This document shows, one piece after another, positions 33,148-42,115 of a stretch of DNA of 50,174 bases. Source of the stretch: Denitromonas ohlonensis (lineage in GTDB: Bacteria > Pseudomonadota > Gammaproteobacteria > Burkholderiales > Rhodocyclaceae); contig NZ_VMNI01000019.1 in NCBI RefSeq assembly GCF_007625205.1, forward strand, positions 1 through 50,174, read 5' to 3'. Made by a program: the position numbers and the translations under genes. The notes under the pieces are model-generated. The model did no database searches, was not told the origin of the DNA, and worked only from the letters and a program-made list of their open reading frames with translations. The first letter of the stretch is position 1, and each line of letters begins with the position of its first letter.

Positions 33148-35322
33148 ATGGCAATTGCAAAACATCAATCATTGAGCGGCCGCAGCCCGCTGCATGAGTT
33201 TCTCTCCCCCGACGCGATCGCCATTGTTGGCGCGTCGGCCGACCCGACCAAGCGCGGCTACAAGGCCATGGTCGGCCTGATCAAGGACGGCTACGCCGGC
33301 GACATCTATCCGATCAACCCCAAGGCGGACCGGGTGCTGGGCGTCAAGGCCTACCCGTCGCTGGAGTCGATTCCCGGCAAGATCGATCTGGCACTGATCT
33401 GCACGCCGGCGGCGACGCTGCCCGGCATTCTCACCGAGTGCGGCAAGAAGGGCGTCAAGGGCGCGGTGGTGCTGGCCAGCGGCTTCAAGGAAGTTGGCCC
33501 CGAAGGCGCGGCGCTCGAAGAGCAGATGATGGCGGCTGCGCGGGCGGGCGGCGTACGCATCATCGGCCCGAACACCTCGGGCATGTTCAACCTGCACAAG
33601 CAGGTCAACCTGCTGGCGCTGTCAAACGTCAAGCCGGGGCATGTGGGCTTCATCTCGCAGTCGGGCAACATGTTGCTGTCGCTGGTGCTCGAAGCCGAGC
33701 ACAACCGCCATGTTGGCTTTTCGACCTATGTTGGCCCGGGTAACCAGGTGGACATCGGCTTCAACGATTACCTGCGCTATCTGGGCGAGGACGAAAACAC
33801 CCATGTGGCGACGCTGTATGTTGAGGGCTTCCGCGACGGCGAGCGCTTCCTCGAAGTGGCGCGCGATGTGACTGCGGTCAAGCCGGTGGTGGTGTACAAG
33901 TCCGGCTCGACCGAATTGGGCGCCAAGGCCGCCAGTTCGCACACCGGCGCGCTGGCCGGCAGCTATGCGATGACGGTCGATCTGCTGCGCCAGGTGGGCG
34001 TCAGTGTGGTGCAGAACTCCGACGAGATCCTGCCGGTGGCCGAGGGTCTGGCGCAGTTGCAGAAGGCGCCGGGCAAGCGCATCGCGGTGATCGCCGACGG
34101 TGGCGGTCAGGCCACCATTGCCTCTGACCGGCTGTCGGAGGCGGGGCTGGAGTTGGCTGAGTTGTCTGACGCCACCCAGGCGCGCTTGCGCGAGGTGCTG
34201 TTTGCGCAAGCCTCGGTGATCAACCCGGTCGACGTGGCTGGCAGCACCGACGCCGACCCCGCGCTGCTCGCCACCTGCATGGAAATCGTGGCCGACGACG
34301 AAGGGGTCGATGCGATCTTCCTGGTCGGCATGTTCGGCGGCTACAGCATTCGTTTTGCCGAACATCTGCTCGGCGACGAGATGCGTGGCGCCGAGACAAT
34401 GATCGAGCTGGCCCACCGCATCGATAAGCCGCTGGTGATTTACAGCTTGTATGCGCCGGTCAAGCCGCCGCCGCTGCGTCGCCTGCACGAAGCCGGTCTG
34501 CCGGTGTATAGCTCGCTCGAACTTGCCGTGCGTGTGCTGGCGGCGCTGGGGGAGCGGGGCATTTACCTCAAGGGTGCGGCCGAGCAGGTGCCGGCTGCAG
34601 CGGTGGTGCCGCATGCCGACCAACTGGCGGTGTTCGCCAAGGCGCAAGCCGAGGGGCGCGACCTGTTCGAGGTTGAAGCCAAGGCGCTGCTGCGTTCGCA
34701 TGGCGTCAGCGTGGCCGAAGAGATTCTGGTTGAAGACGCCAAGGAACTGGGCGATGTCGCCGCGCACTTTGGCGATCAGGCGCTGGTGATGAAAGTGGTG
34801 TCAAAAGACATCCTGCACAAGTCCGACGCGGGTGGGGTGAAGCTCTTCCTGCGCGGCGAAGTGGCGCTCAAAGACGCCTACGAGCAGATCATGCGCTCGT
34901 GCAAGGCCTATCTGCCGACCGCCGAGATCAAGGGCGTGTTGGTGACGCCGATGGCCAAGAAGGGCACCGAGATCATCATCGGCGTGAGCCGCGATCCGAT
35001 CTTCGGCCCGGTGCTGATGTTCGGCCTGGGGGGCATCTTTGTCGAAATTCTCGAAGACGTCGCCTTCCGCGCCATTCCGCTGTCGCGGCATGCGGCCGAG
35101 TCGATGGTCAACCAGATCAAGGCGCGCAAGATCCTCGAAGGCGCGCGCGGCGAGGCGGCGGTGGACAAGGCCGCGCTGGTCGACCTGCTGCTCAAGGTCT
35201 CCAGCATCGTTTCGGCCTATCCGCAACTGGCCGAGCTGGACCTCAACCCTGTGCTGGCTTACGACGACGGCTACGCCATCGTTGATGCCCGCATCATCGT
35301 CAATCGCAAGGACGCCATCTGA
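33148..35322 (+). CDS. Acyl-CoA synthetase (NDP-forming), fused CoA-binding and ATP-grasp domains
   Basis: Protein of 724 aa. The CoA-binding domain comes first (about 15-110; SPDAIAIVGASADPTKRGYKAM). Succinyl-CoA-ligase-like domains follow (about 150-450), with the phosphohistidine segment SSHTGALAGSY and IADGGGQATIASDRL. The ATP-grasp domain is C-terminal (about 500-720; ILHKSDAGGVKLFL and MFGLGGIFVEILEDVAFR). It makes an acyl-CoA from acid, ATP and CoA with release of ADP. The start is two bases after the crotonase stop and the stop overlaps the second crotonase start. The acid is not identifiable. Confidence 0.92.
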   Translation: MAIAKHQSLSGRSPLHEFLSPDAIAIVGASADPTKRGYKAMVGLIKDGYAGDIYPINPKADRVLGVKAYPSLESIPGKIDLALICTPAATLPGILTECGKKGVKGAVVLASGFKEVGPEGAALEEQMMAAARAGGVRIIGPNTSGMFNLHKQVNLLALSNVKPGHVGFISQSGNMLLSLVLEAEHNRHVGFSTYVGPGNQVDIGFNDYLRYLGEDENTHVATLYVEGFRDGERFLEVARDVTAVKPVVVYKSGSTELGAKAASSHTGALAGSYAMTVDLLRQVGVSVVQNSDEILPVAEGLAQLQKAPGKRIAVIADGGGQATIASDRLSEAGLELAELSDATQARLREVLFAQASVINPVDVAGSTDADPALLATCMEIVADDEGVDAIFLVGMFGGYSIRFAEHLLGDEMRGAETMIELAHRIDKPLVIYSLYAPVKPPPLRRLHEAGLPVYSSLELAVRVLAALGERGIYLKGAAEQVPAAAVVPHADQLAVFAKAQAEGRDLFEVEAKALLRSHGVSVAEEILVEDAKELGDVAAHFGDQALVMKVVSKDILHKSDAGGVKLFLRGEVALKDAYEQIMRSCKAYLPTAEIKGVLVTPMAKKGTEIIIGVSRDPIFGPVLMFGLGGIFVEILEDVAFRAIPLSRHAAESMVNQIKARKILEGARGEAAVDKAALVDLLLKVSSIVSAYPQLAELDLNPVLAYDDGYAIVDARIIVNRKDAI

Positions 35323-36110
35323 TGACTCCACCGATCCTGAAAGACGCGCTGCTGAGCGTCGAAAACCGCGTCGCCACGCTGACCTTCAACCGTGACGATG
35401 TGCGCAACGCCCTCACCGGCACCGGCCTGATCGACGACATCGTACAGGTGGCCGAGTGGGTCAATGGCTGCGACGAGGTCTCGGTGCTGGTCATGACCGG
35501 CGCCGGCAGCGCCTTCTCTGCCGGCGGCAACGTCAAGGACATGGCCGAGCGCGGCGGCGATTTCGCCGGCGACGTGGCCGAATGCGCCGACCGCTACCGC
35601 CGCGGCATCCAGCGCATTCCGCTGGCGCTGCACAATGTCGAGATCCCGGTCATCGCCGCGGTCAATGGCCCGGCCATCGGCGCGGGTTTCGATCTCGCCA
35701 ACATGGCCGACATCCGCGTGGCCTCCAGCAAGGCCAAGTTCGGCGAAACCTTTCTCAACCTGGGCATCATCCCGGGCGACGGCGGGGCGTGGTTCATGCA
35801 GCGCCTGATCGGCTACCAGCAAGCCTTCGAGCTGACGCTGAGTGGCCGCATCGTCGGCGCCGATGAAGCCAAGACGCTGGGCATCGTGCTCGACGTGGTG
35901 GCGCCTGAGCAGCTGATGGCGCGGGCGCAGGAGATCGCCGCCCGCATCGCCAGCCAGCCGCCCAAGGCCACCCGCCTGACCAAACGCCTGATGAAGATGG
36001 CGCAGCGCATGGAGCTGAAAGACTTCCTCGACCTGTGCGCCACCTTCCAGGGTATGTGCCACAACGAGCCGGAGCACCTGGAAGCGGTGCATCAGATGTT
36101 GAAGCGCTAG
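35322..36110 (+). CDS. Crotonase-family protein lacking the classical hydratase glutamates
   Basis: Protein of 262 aa with clear crotonase landmarks (NRVATLTFNRDDVRNAL, GSAFSAGGNVKDMAE oxyanion region, PVIAAVNGPAIGAGFDLANMADIRVA). At the two catalytic Glu positions it has D (GAGFDLANM) and F (FGETFLNLGIIPGDGG), so it is not a standard hydratase; isomerase, hydrolase, dehalogenase-like or lyase chemistry is possible. It overlaps the acyl-CoA synthetase stop (TGATG). The operon ends at a perfect bidirectional terminator. Confidence 0.88.
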   Translation: MTPPILKDALLSVENRVATLTFNRDDVRNALTGTGLIDDIVQVAEWVNGCDEVSVLVMTGAGSAFSAGGNVKDMAERGGDFAGDVAECADRYRRGIQRIPLALHNVEIPVIAAVNGPAIGAGFDLANMADIRVASSKAKFGETFLNLGIIPGDGGAWFMQRLIGYQQAFELTLSGRIVGADEAKTLGIVLDVVAPEQLMARAQEIAARIASQPPKATRLTKRLMKMAQRMELKDFLDLCATFQGMCHNEPEHLEAVHQMLKR

Positions 36111-36128
36111 GCGACGTCAGGCCGCTGC

Positions 36129-36162
36129 AATAGAAAACGGACCGCGAGGTCCGTTTTCTATT
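36129..36162. terminator. Bidirectional terminator between convergent operons
   Basis: Perfect 15-bp stem (AATAGAAAACGGACC and GGTCCGTTTTCTATT) with a GCGA loop. A-rich and T-rich flanks on both sides let it stop the crotonase operon (plus) and the dehalogenase-like gene (minus). Confidence 0.93.
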
Positions 36163-36178
36163 GGTGTGCCCATGTTCA

Positions 36179-36898
36179 TCAGGGCGGCGTGTTCGCGGTG
36201 CTGAGCGCTTGCGCCAGCGCGATCAAACTGCCAGCCGATACATCGACCGGCACCGTCGCTGCCGACTCCCCCAACCCCGGTCCGTACTCGTCTGGCCGGG
36301 CAATGAAGGCAGTGCGCAATCCGGCCTCGGCCGCCGCGGCCAGGTCGGACGAGTGGGCGGCGACCATCATGACCTCGTCGGGGCGCAGGTCGAAGGCGTC
36401 GGCGGCCGACAGGTACACCGTCGGCTTGGGTTTGTAGTCGCGCGCCACTTCGGCGCCGAGGATGGCGTCCCAGGGGAAGTCGTTGCGCCGCGCCAGGTCG
36501 ACCATCAGCGAGATGTTGCCGTTGGAGCAGGGCGCGAGCCGGTAGTGCTGCCGCAGCGCATGCAGGCCCGCGCTGACGTCGGGCCAGGCGTCGAGGCGGT
36601 GCCAGGCGAGGTTGAGCTGCTGGCGGGTGGCTTCGTTAAGCTGGTCGAGGCCGAGGTCGGCGAGCACCACGTCGAGGTTGCGCCGGTGCAGGCAGTCGAG
36701 TTTGCAGAAGGGGATGCGGCCGGCGCGCACTTCTTCCATCGCCGGTTGATATTGATCGCGCCAGGCGTCGGCGAAGGCGAGCCAATCGACGGCGATGCCG
36801 AGCGGGGTCAGCGCCTGTTCGCTTTCCCGTGCGATGGACGTACGCCAATCGACCAGTGTGCCGAAAACGTCGAACACCAGTGCCTTGATCCGGGCCAT
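36179..36898 (-). CDS. Haloacid dehalogenase type II-like HAD hydrolase
   Basis: Protein of 239 aa, HAD superfamily. Motif I with the nucleophile Asp is VFDVFGTLVDW (residues 7-17), motif II is LAPCSNGN, motif III Lys is in YKPKPTVYLSAADAF and motif IV is MMVAAHSSDLAAA. The fold and length fit L-2-haloacid dehalogenases, which replace halogen with hydroxyl. In motif IV the SxN residues I recall for characterised enzymes are A and H here, so activity on haloacids is not assured. ATG 36898 is the conserved start. It is followed on the minus strand by the bidirectional terminator. Confidence 0.88.
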   Translation of the reverse strand: MARIKALVFDVFGTLVDWRTSIARESEQALTPLGIAVDWLAFADAWRDQYQPAMEEVRAGRIPFCKLDCLHRRNLDVVLADLGLDQLNEATRQQLNLAWHRLDAWPDVSAGLHALRQHYRLAPCSNGNISLMVDLARRNDFPWDAILGAEVARDYKPKPTVYLSAADAFDLRPDEVMMVAAHSSDLAAAAEAGLRTAFIARPDEYGPGLGESAATVPVDVSAGSLIALAQALSTANTPP

Positions 36899-36959
36899 GC
36901 GCCCCTCCTGTCGGTATTGCGTTGTCCCGACGATAGCAGAGGCCGGCCGTTGGCCGGTA

Positions 36960-37952
36960 TCAGGCGGCGTCGGTTGTGCCTGTCGGCGTCTCGTCGCGCT
37001 GCGCATAGTGTTGCGCCAGCGCCGCACAGACCATCAGCTGGATCTGGTGGAACAGCATCAGCGGCAGGATCAGCGGGCCCACCGCGCCGCCGGCAAAGAG
37101 GATCTGCGCCATCGGCACGCCGGTGGCCATGCTCTTTTTTGAGCCGGCGAAGACGATGGTGATGCAGTCTTCGGTGCTGAAGCCCAGGCGCAGCGCCAGC
37201 AACTGGGTGATCCACAGCACCATGGCCAGCAGCAGGCAGCACACCAGTGCGAGCGCGAGCAGATCGGCTGCCGGCACCAGTTGCCACAGGCCGCCGGTCA
37301 CCGCATCGCTGAAGGCGGTGTACACCACCAGCAGGATCGAGCCCTGATCGACGAACTTCAGCCAACGCTGGTGGCGTGCCACCCAGGCGCCAATCCAGTG
37401 GCGCGCGGCGTGGCCGGCGAGGAAGGGCACCAGCAGCTGCAGCACGATCTTGCCCACCGCGTCGAGGCCCGAGCCGCTGCCGTCGCCGGCATCCATCAGC
37501 ACCATCACCAGCAGCGGCGTGAGGACGATGCCCAGCAGGCTGGACGCCGCGGCGCTGCAGATGGCGGCCGGCACATTGCCGCGCGCCATCGAGGTGAAGG
37601 CAATGGCCGACTGCACCGTGGCCGGCAGCACCGACAGGTAGACCATGCCGCGGTACAGCGTCTCGCCCACCAGCGGCAGAATCAGCGGCTTGAGCGCCAG
37701 CACCAGCACCGGAAACAGCACGAAGGTGCAGGCAAACACCAGCGCATGCAGGCGCCAGTGGCCGGCGCCGGCGAGGATCGCCGCGCGCGACAGGCGGGCG
37801 CCGTGCAGGAAGAACAGCAGCGCGATGGCCAGGTGGGTGAGGCCGCCGAACACGGTGGCGCCCCGGCCGACCGCCGGCAACAGCGTAGCGATCAGCACGG
37901 CGACGATGACCGCGATGGAAAATGGGTCGAACAGGCGTCGGAGGAAGAGCAT
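36960..37952 (-). CDS. Bile acid:sodium symporter-family (YfeH/SBF-like) transporter
   Basis: Inner-membrane protein of 330 aa with about ten hydrophobic helices. The start MLFLRRLFDPFSIAVIVAVLIATLLPAVGRG and segments LFFLHGARLSRAAI, LPATVQSAIAFTSMARGNVPAAI and FAGSKKSMATGVPMAQ are typical of the SBF_like/YfeH branch. It is a sodium-coupled importer or exporter of an unidentified organic anion. It is divergent from the AraC gene at 38038, which probably regulates it, and lies 61 bp before the dehalogenase-like gene. Confidence 0.9.
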   Translation of the reverse strand: MLFLRRLFDPFSIAVIVAVLIATLLPAVGRGATVFGGLTHLAIALLFFLHGARLSRAAILAGAGHWRLHALVFACTFVLFPVLVLALKPLILPLVGETLYRGMVYLSVLPATVQSAIAFTSMARGNVPAAICSAAASSLLGIVLTPLLVMVLMDAGDGSGSGLDAVGKIVLQLLVPFLAGHAARHWIGAWVARHQRWLKFVDQGSILLVVYTAFSDAVTGGLWQLVPAADLLALALVCCLLLAMVLWITQLLALRLGFSTEDCITIVFAGSKKSMATGVPMAQILFAGGAVGPLILPLMLFHQIQLMVCAALAQHYAQRDETPTGTTDAA

Positions 37953-38037
37953 GGCGAGCCCCGGCTTGCGTTGAGATAGGGCACACGGTAGCGTGACCTG
38001 AAATTTCCGACTAACGCAGAAAGGCCATCAAGTGTCG

Positions 38038-38850
38038 ATGAACGGACAAACGCCCGGCGGCATCGCCCGCCGGCTGAGCGAACTGACGCAATTGCCACGC
38101 CCGCTCTATGGCCATGTCGAAGCCTTGCCTAATCTGGTGCTGGGGTATCGCCACCGCCACCCGTGGGGGCAGTTTGCCTACGCCGAACAAGGGGTGGTCG
38201 AGGTGCGCAGCAGCGCTGGGCGCTTCGTGGCGCCGCCGCAGCGAGCAGTGTGGATTCCGGCGGAGGTGATGCATCGGGTGGTGTGCAGCGCGCAGACGCG
38301 CATCCGCAGCTTGTATGTGGCGCCCGAGATCCCCGGCTGGGCGACCGACCGCTGCCGAGTGCTGGCGGTCAGCCCCTTGCTGCGCGAACTGATCCGCGCT
38401 TTCAGTCAGGTGCCGGAAGCCTATGACGAGGCCGGCCCCGACGGTCGGCTGGCGGCGGTGTTGCTCGATCAGATTGCTGCCGCGCCCGAGATGGCGCTGA
38501 TGCTGCCCCTGCCGACCGACCCGCGGCTGCGAACGCTGTGCGCGCGAGTGCAGGCCCACCCCGATCGACGCGTGAAGCTGGCCGACTGGAGCGCGCGGGT
38601 CGGGGTGTCGGAGAAGACCTTGAGCCGTATTTTTCTGCGCGAAACCGGGTTGAGCTTTCGGGTCTGGCGGCAGCGTGTGCGCTTACTGGGTGCGCTGCCG
38701 GCCTTGGCGCGGGGCGAGCGGGTCACCGACGTGGCGCTGGCCTGCGGCTACGATTCACTGTCGGCCTTCATCGCCGCCTTCAAGCAGCAGTTCGACGCCA
38801 CGCCGGGTGCGTTCGTGCTGGCCAATCGCGACCTCGCCGAGGACACATAA
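38038..38850 (+). CDS. AraC-family transcriptional regulator with cupin sensor domain
   Basis: Protein of 270 aa. The N-terminal AraC-type cupin (about 25-100; HRHPWGQFAYAEQGVVEVRS and RAVWIPAEVMHRV) senses a ligand. Two helix-turn-helix units follow (about 175-262; KLADWSARVGVSEKTLSRIFLRETGLSFRVWRQRVRL and VTDVALACGYDSLSAFIAAFKQQFDATPGAF). GTG 38032 is an alternative start. Divergent from the BASS-type transporter, it is likely its regulator. Confidence 0.92.
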   Translation: MNGQTPGGIARRLSELTQLPRPLYGHVEALPNLVLGYRHRHPWGQFAYAEQGVVEVRSSAGRFVAPPQRAVWIPAEVMHRVVCSAQTRIRSLYVAPEIPGWATDRCRVLAVSPLLRELIRAFSQVPEAYDEAGPDGRLAAVLLDQIAAAPEMALMLPLPTDPRLRTLCARVQAHPDRRVKLADWSARVGVSEKTLSRIFLRETGLSFRVWRQRVRLLGALPALARGERVTDVALACGYDSLSAFIAAFKQQFDATPGAFVLANRDLAEDT

Positions 38851-38855
38851 GAAGA

Positions 38856-38885
38856 CGCCCCGGTGTCCAAGGGACAACCGGGGCG
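38856..38885. terminator. Hairpin between convergent AraC and TRAP genes
   Basis: CGCCCCGGT (38856-38864) pairs with ACCGGGGCG (38877-38885); an inner GTCC/GGAC pair extends the stem with one bulged base. There is no strong T tract, so it may be a weak bidirectional terminator or a transcript-stabilising hairpin. Confidence 0.55.
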
Positions 38886-38907
38886 GTGTTGCGGGCATGG
38901 GCGGTGC

Positions 38908-40194
38908 TCAGCCCGGCGCCGGTATCAGTCCAAGCGACAGCCACGGGATGAAGGCGATGATCAGCCAGGAGATGATCAGTCCGGTCATGTACATCACCGC
39001 GAACTTCACCAGCTTGGCGTAGGGGATGCCGGTGACGCCGCTGGCCACGAACAGGTTGAGGCCGAAGGGCGGGGTGATGAAGCCGATGGCGGCGCCGACC
39101 AGGAAGATCACCGAGAAATGCACCGGATCGACCCCTGTGGCCACCGCGATGGGCGCCAGGATGGGGGCGAAGATGACGGTCACCGGCAGGCTCTCCAGGA
39201 TGCAGCCGGCGGCCAGCACGATGGCCATGCACACCAGCAGCACGACGATCTCGCCGTCACCGAACCAGGCCACGAAGGCTTGCACCGTCTCGGCCGCGCC
39301 GAGCAGGGCAAAGACTTGCTGCATGACGATGGAGATGGCGATCATCGGTGCCAGCATGCCGGTGAGCTGGCCGGAGCGCAGCAGGATGTCGGGCAGCGCC
39401 TTCCACTTGATTTCACGCGTGATCAGCAAACCGGCGATGAGGCAGAAGCCGACGGTGATCGCCGCTGCCTCGGTGGGCGAGAAGATGCCCGAGTAGATGC
39501 CGAAGATGACGATGAAGATCGCGAAGAAGCCGAGGTAGGCGCTGCGTGCGGTGCGCAGCACGCGGCCCATGTCGAGCGGCGTGACCGAGCCCCAGCCGTG
39601 CTTGCGGCACATCCACCAGCACACCAGCTGCATGGCGATCACCATCAAGAAGCCAGGCAGGATGCCGGCGACGAACAGGTCGGAGATCGACAGGTTCATC
39701 AGGAAGCCATAGACGATGAAGATGATCGATGGCGGGATGATGATGCCGACCGTACCGCCGGCGGCGGCCGTGGCCGCGGCGAAGCGGGTGTCGTAACCAT
39801 CCTTGACCAGCAGCGGATGCATGATGCCGCCGATGGTGGCCGTCGTTGCCGAGTTGGAGCCCGAGATGGCCGCGAACAGGCCGCAGGAGCCGATGGTGGC
39901 CAGGCCGAGACCGCCACGCATCCAGCTCAGGCAGGCGTGGGCGAAGTTGGCCAGGCGGGTGGCGATGCCGGCGGCGGCGATCAGGTCACCGGTGAGGATG
40001 AACAGCGGCAGTGACAGCAGGCCGAAGAAGTTGAGGCCTTCGAACAGCGTGACGCCGATGTTGGCCAGTGTGAAGTCGATGACGATCGAGACGCCGGTGA
40101 CCCAGAAGCCGATGACCAGAAAGATCGGTACGCCGACCAGGAACAGGATGCCGACACCCAGGGTGACGAGCGAAATAAGCAGTGTTTGGTCCAT
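38908..40194 (-). CDS. dctM: TRAP transporter large permease (DctM family)
   Basis: Membrane protein of 428 aa with about twelve helices. Characteristic segments are LPLFILTGDLIAAAGIATRLANFA, GSNSATTATIGGIMHPLLVKDGYDTRFAAATAAAGGTVGIIIPPSIIFIVYG and the C-terminal FGLNLFVASGVTGIPYAKLVKF. It forms the sodium-driven channel with DctQ and receives ligand from DctP. The start is four bases after the dctQ stop. In context it probably imports isethionate, as the IseKLM-type TRAP systems do; that is inference from the neighbouring GMC dehydrogenase and xsc. Confidence 0.93.
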   Translation of the reverse strand: MDQTLLISLVTLGVGILFLVGVPIFLVIGFWVTGVSIVIDFTLANIGVTLFEGLNFFGLLSLPLFILTGDLIAAAGIATRLANFAHACLSWMRGGLGLATIGSCGLFAAISGSNSATTATIGGIMHPLLVKDGYDTRFAAATAAAGGTVGIIIPPSIIFIVYGFLMNLSISDLFVAGILPGFLMVIAMQLVCWWMCRKHGWGSVTPLDMGRVLRTARSAYLGFFAIFIVIFGIYSGIFSPTEAAAITVGFCLIAGLLITREIKWKALPDILLRSGQLTGMLAPMIAISIVMQQVFALLGAAETVQAFVAWFGDGEIVVLLVCMAIVLAAGCILESLPVTVIFAPILAPIAVATGVDPVHFSVIFLVGAAIGFITPPFGLNLFVASGVTGIPYAKLVKFAVMYMTGLIISWLIIAFIPWLSLGLIPAPG

Positions 40195-40198
40195 GGTC

Positions 40199-40732
40199 TC
40201 AGTCTCCGCCGATGGTCTGGATGTCGACCAGGAAGGGATCGCCGCGGCGATAACGGCCGATGTCTTGAATCAGGTTCTGTAGCGCGCGGAACATCAGCAG
40301 GCCCCAGCCGATCGGCGTAGCGAGATAGAACCACCACTGCATGACGTTGTCGGTGCCCTGCACGATGGCGAAGTTCATGTACGCCAGCTGGGTCTGCTCG
40401 ATGGTGAACCAGGCCACCATGGAGCCGAAGCTGATCCACAGGATGGCGTCCAGCCACATCATGGCGAACTGCCATCCGTAGGACATGCGCAGGCGAAACT
40501 CGTTGAACACGAGGTGGGTGCGCTGGTTGACGTTGTAGGCGCAGCCGACCCAGGTGACCCACAAAAACAGGTAGATCGGGATCGAGGCGCTCCAGGGAAT
40601 CTGGGTGCTGAACACGTACCGCTCGAAGACCGCGTACACAATGATCAAAGCCATGCTTGAGTAGGCGATCAGTATGAGCGTGCGCTCGGCGTGGCGGTCC
40701 AGCCACCGAAGTATTGCCATCAGGAAAGACAT
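40199..40732 (-). CDS. dctQ: TRAP transporter small permease (DctQ family)
   Basis: Membrane protein of 177 aa with four hydrophobic segments (TLILIAYSSMALIIVYAVFERYVF, IPIYLFLWVTWVGCAYNV, FAMMWLDAILWISFGSMVAWFT and WFYLATPIGWGLLMFRALQ). The RTHLVFNEFRLRM segment matches the DctQ pattern of a charged patch after helix two. It sits between dctP (85 bp) and dctM (4 bp) and links them in the complex. Confidence 0.9.
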   Translation of the reverse strand: MSFLMAILRWLDRHAERTLILIAYSSMALIIVYAVFERYVFSTQIPWSASIPIYLFLWVTWVGCAYNVNQRTHLVFNEFRLRMSYGWQFAMMWLDAILWISFGSMVAWFTIEQTQLAYMNFAIVQGTDNVMQWWFYLATPIGWGLLMFRALQNLIQDIGRYRRGDPFLVDIQTIGGD

Positions 40733-40817
40733 GAGGTGGCCTCCGAAGTCAGGGGGAAAGCCCGCCCCGGTCTTTGCCGGGGCTGGGAGAGTGATGACGG
40801 GGTGAATCAGGCGCCGA

Positions 40818-42044
40818 TCAGGCGCTCTGCCACCAGCGGCGGGGCTTCACATCGGTGGCGGCCATGTCTTTGGGGATTTCGCGCGCGATGGCGTAGATTT
40901 CCTTGTACACATCCTGACCGCCCGACATCTTGTTGAGACGCTCGCGCCACTCTTCCCACGGCTTCGGTTGGTACTCGGGCGAGCACATTTTTTCGGCCTT
41001 GAGAATTTCGGCGTCGGACAGCGTCGCAACGCGCACGCCGTTCTTGCCGAACTCGGTGTTCGGACCCGGATTGGGTGCGGCGCCGACGACTTCGATCAGC
41101 GCTCGTTCCTGTTCGCGCTGAGTGTATTGCTGTGCGTCGTAAGCGGTTTCCATCACGATGTCACGCAGTGTGGAGGGCAGTTTTTCGAAGGTCTTGTTGT
41201 TCATGGCGGTGTGTTCGGTACCGCAGAAGAACTTCAGATCCACCGCTTGTGACAGCACCGGCGACATGTTGGCGTAGGCGGCGGCGCCCATCCAGGTTTC
41301 TGCGCCGTCGATCAGGCCTTGCTTGAGGCCGTCGAGGGTTTCCTCCCAGGCGAGCGGGATCGGGTTGAGATTCATCAACTGCATGGCGATGCGGCCCAGC
41401 TGGGTGCCGGTGACACGGTTCTTGGTGCCGGCGAGCTCGTCGATGCTGGTGACCAGTGGCTTGTCGGCGAACTTCTTGCCCAGCATGATGCCGCGCAGCT
41501 CGCAGTGGGTGTAGAGGAACTGGATGTTGTGCAGCTTGCGCAAGGGTTCGCGCAGCAGCTTCTCGCTCTTCGGGTGATAGAAGAAGTGATGCTGGGCCGC
41601 GCGCGACGGGAACATGTAGGCGAAGTCGAGCACGTTGTAATACGGTGCCGAGCCGGCCGAGTTTTGGGTGCTGGCGGAGTACAGATCGACGATGCCTTGT
41701 TGGGTTTTCTTGACGCAGTCGAGCTGGTTGCAGATGGCGTTGCTGCCGATGAATTCGATCTTCATCGCGCCGTTGCTGCGCTGCTCCAGTTGCTGGGCGA
41801 ACCACAGCTGGCCCGACTCCTGAATCTTCAGGTTGTTTTCGTTAAAACCCGATGCGCCAAACTTGAGCGTCACCAGCGGGGTGCTGGCGGCACGTGCATC
41901 GGCGTTTTTCGAGGCTGCGTGGGCGACGCTGCTGAGTGTCAGCGGGCCGGCGACGGTCGCCGCGGCAAAGGCGGTTGACGTCAGACCGTAGCGACTCGCA
42001 ATGCGCAGGAATCCACGACGATCGAGAGTGTTGTCGTTAGCCAT
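40818..42044 (-). CDS. dctP: TRAP transporter substrate-binding protein (DctP family) with Tat signal
   Basis: Periplasmic receptor of 408 aa. The N-terminus has a twin-arginine signal ([13 protein letters not shown]), then a hydrophobic core ending AHAASKN, so it is exported folded. The mature part has DctP landmarks: [40 protein letters not shown] and [44 protein letters not shown] 42044 is chosen because the twin-arginine region follows directly. It lies 71 bp behind the GMC dehydrogenase gene. Ligand predicted from context is isethionate or another C2 sulfonate. Confidence 0.92.
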   Translation of the reverse strand: MANDNTLDRRGFLRIASRYGLTSTAFAAATVAGPLTLSSVAHAASKNADARAASTPLVTLKFGASGFNENNLKIQESGQLWFAQQLEQRSNGAMKIEFIGSNAICNQLDCVKKTQQGIVDLYSASTQNSAGSAPYYNVLDFAYMFPSRAAQHHFFYHPKSEKLLREPLRKLHNIQFLYTHCELRGIMLGKKFADKPLVTSIDELAGTKNRVTGTQLGRIAMQLMNLNPIPLAWEETLDGLKQGLIDGAETWMGAAAYANMSPVLSQAVDLKFFCGTEHTAMNNKTFEKLPSTLRDIVMETAYDAQQYTQREQERALIEVVGAAPNPGPNTEFGKNGVRVATLSDAEILKAEKMCSPEYQPKPWEEWRERLNKMSGGQDVYKEIYAIAREIPKDMAATDVKPRRWWQSA

Positions 42045-42115
42045 TTGAGTGTCTCCTCTGGGTGGCAGGGCGGGCATGATTGCCCTTGTGAAACGTTTTA
42101 TAGGTATCGCGATGT

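Noticed and set aside
31175-33172. Open frame of 665 codons on the minus strand opposite the RpiR and crotonase genes
   Set aside because: It spans two recognised genes on the other strand and has no domain; an artefact of high GC.
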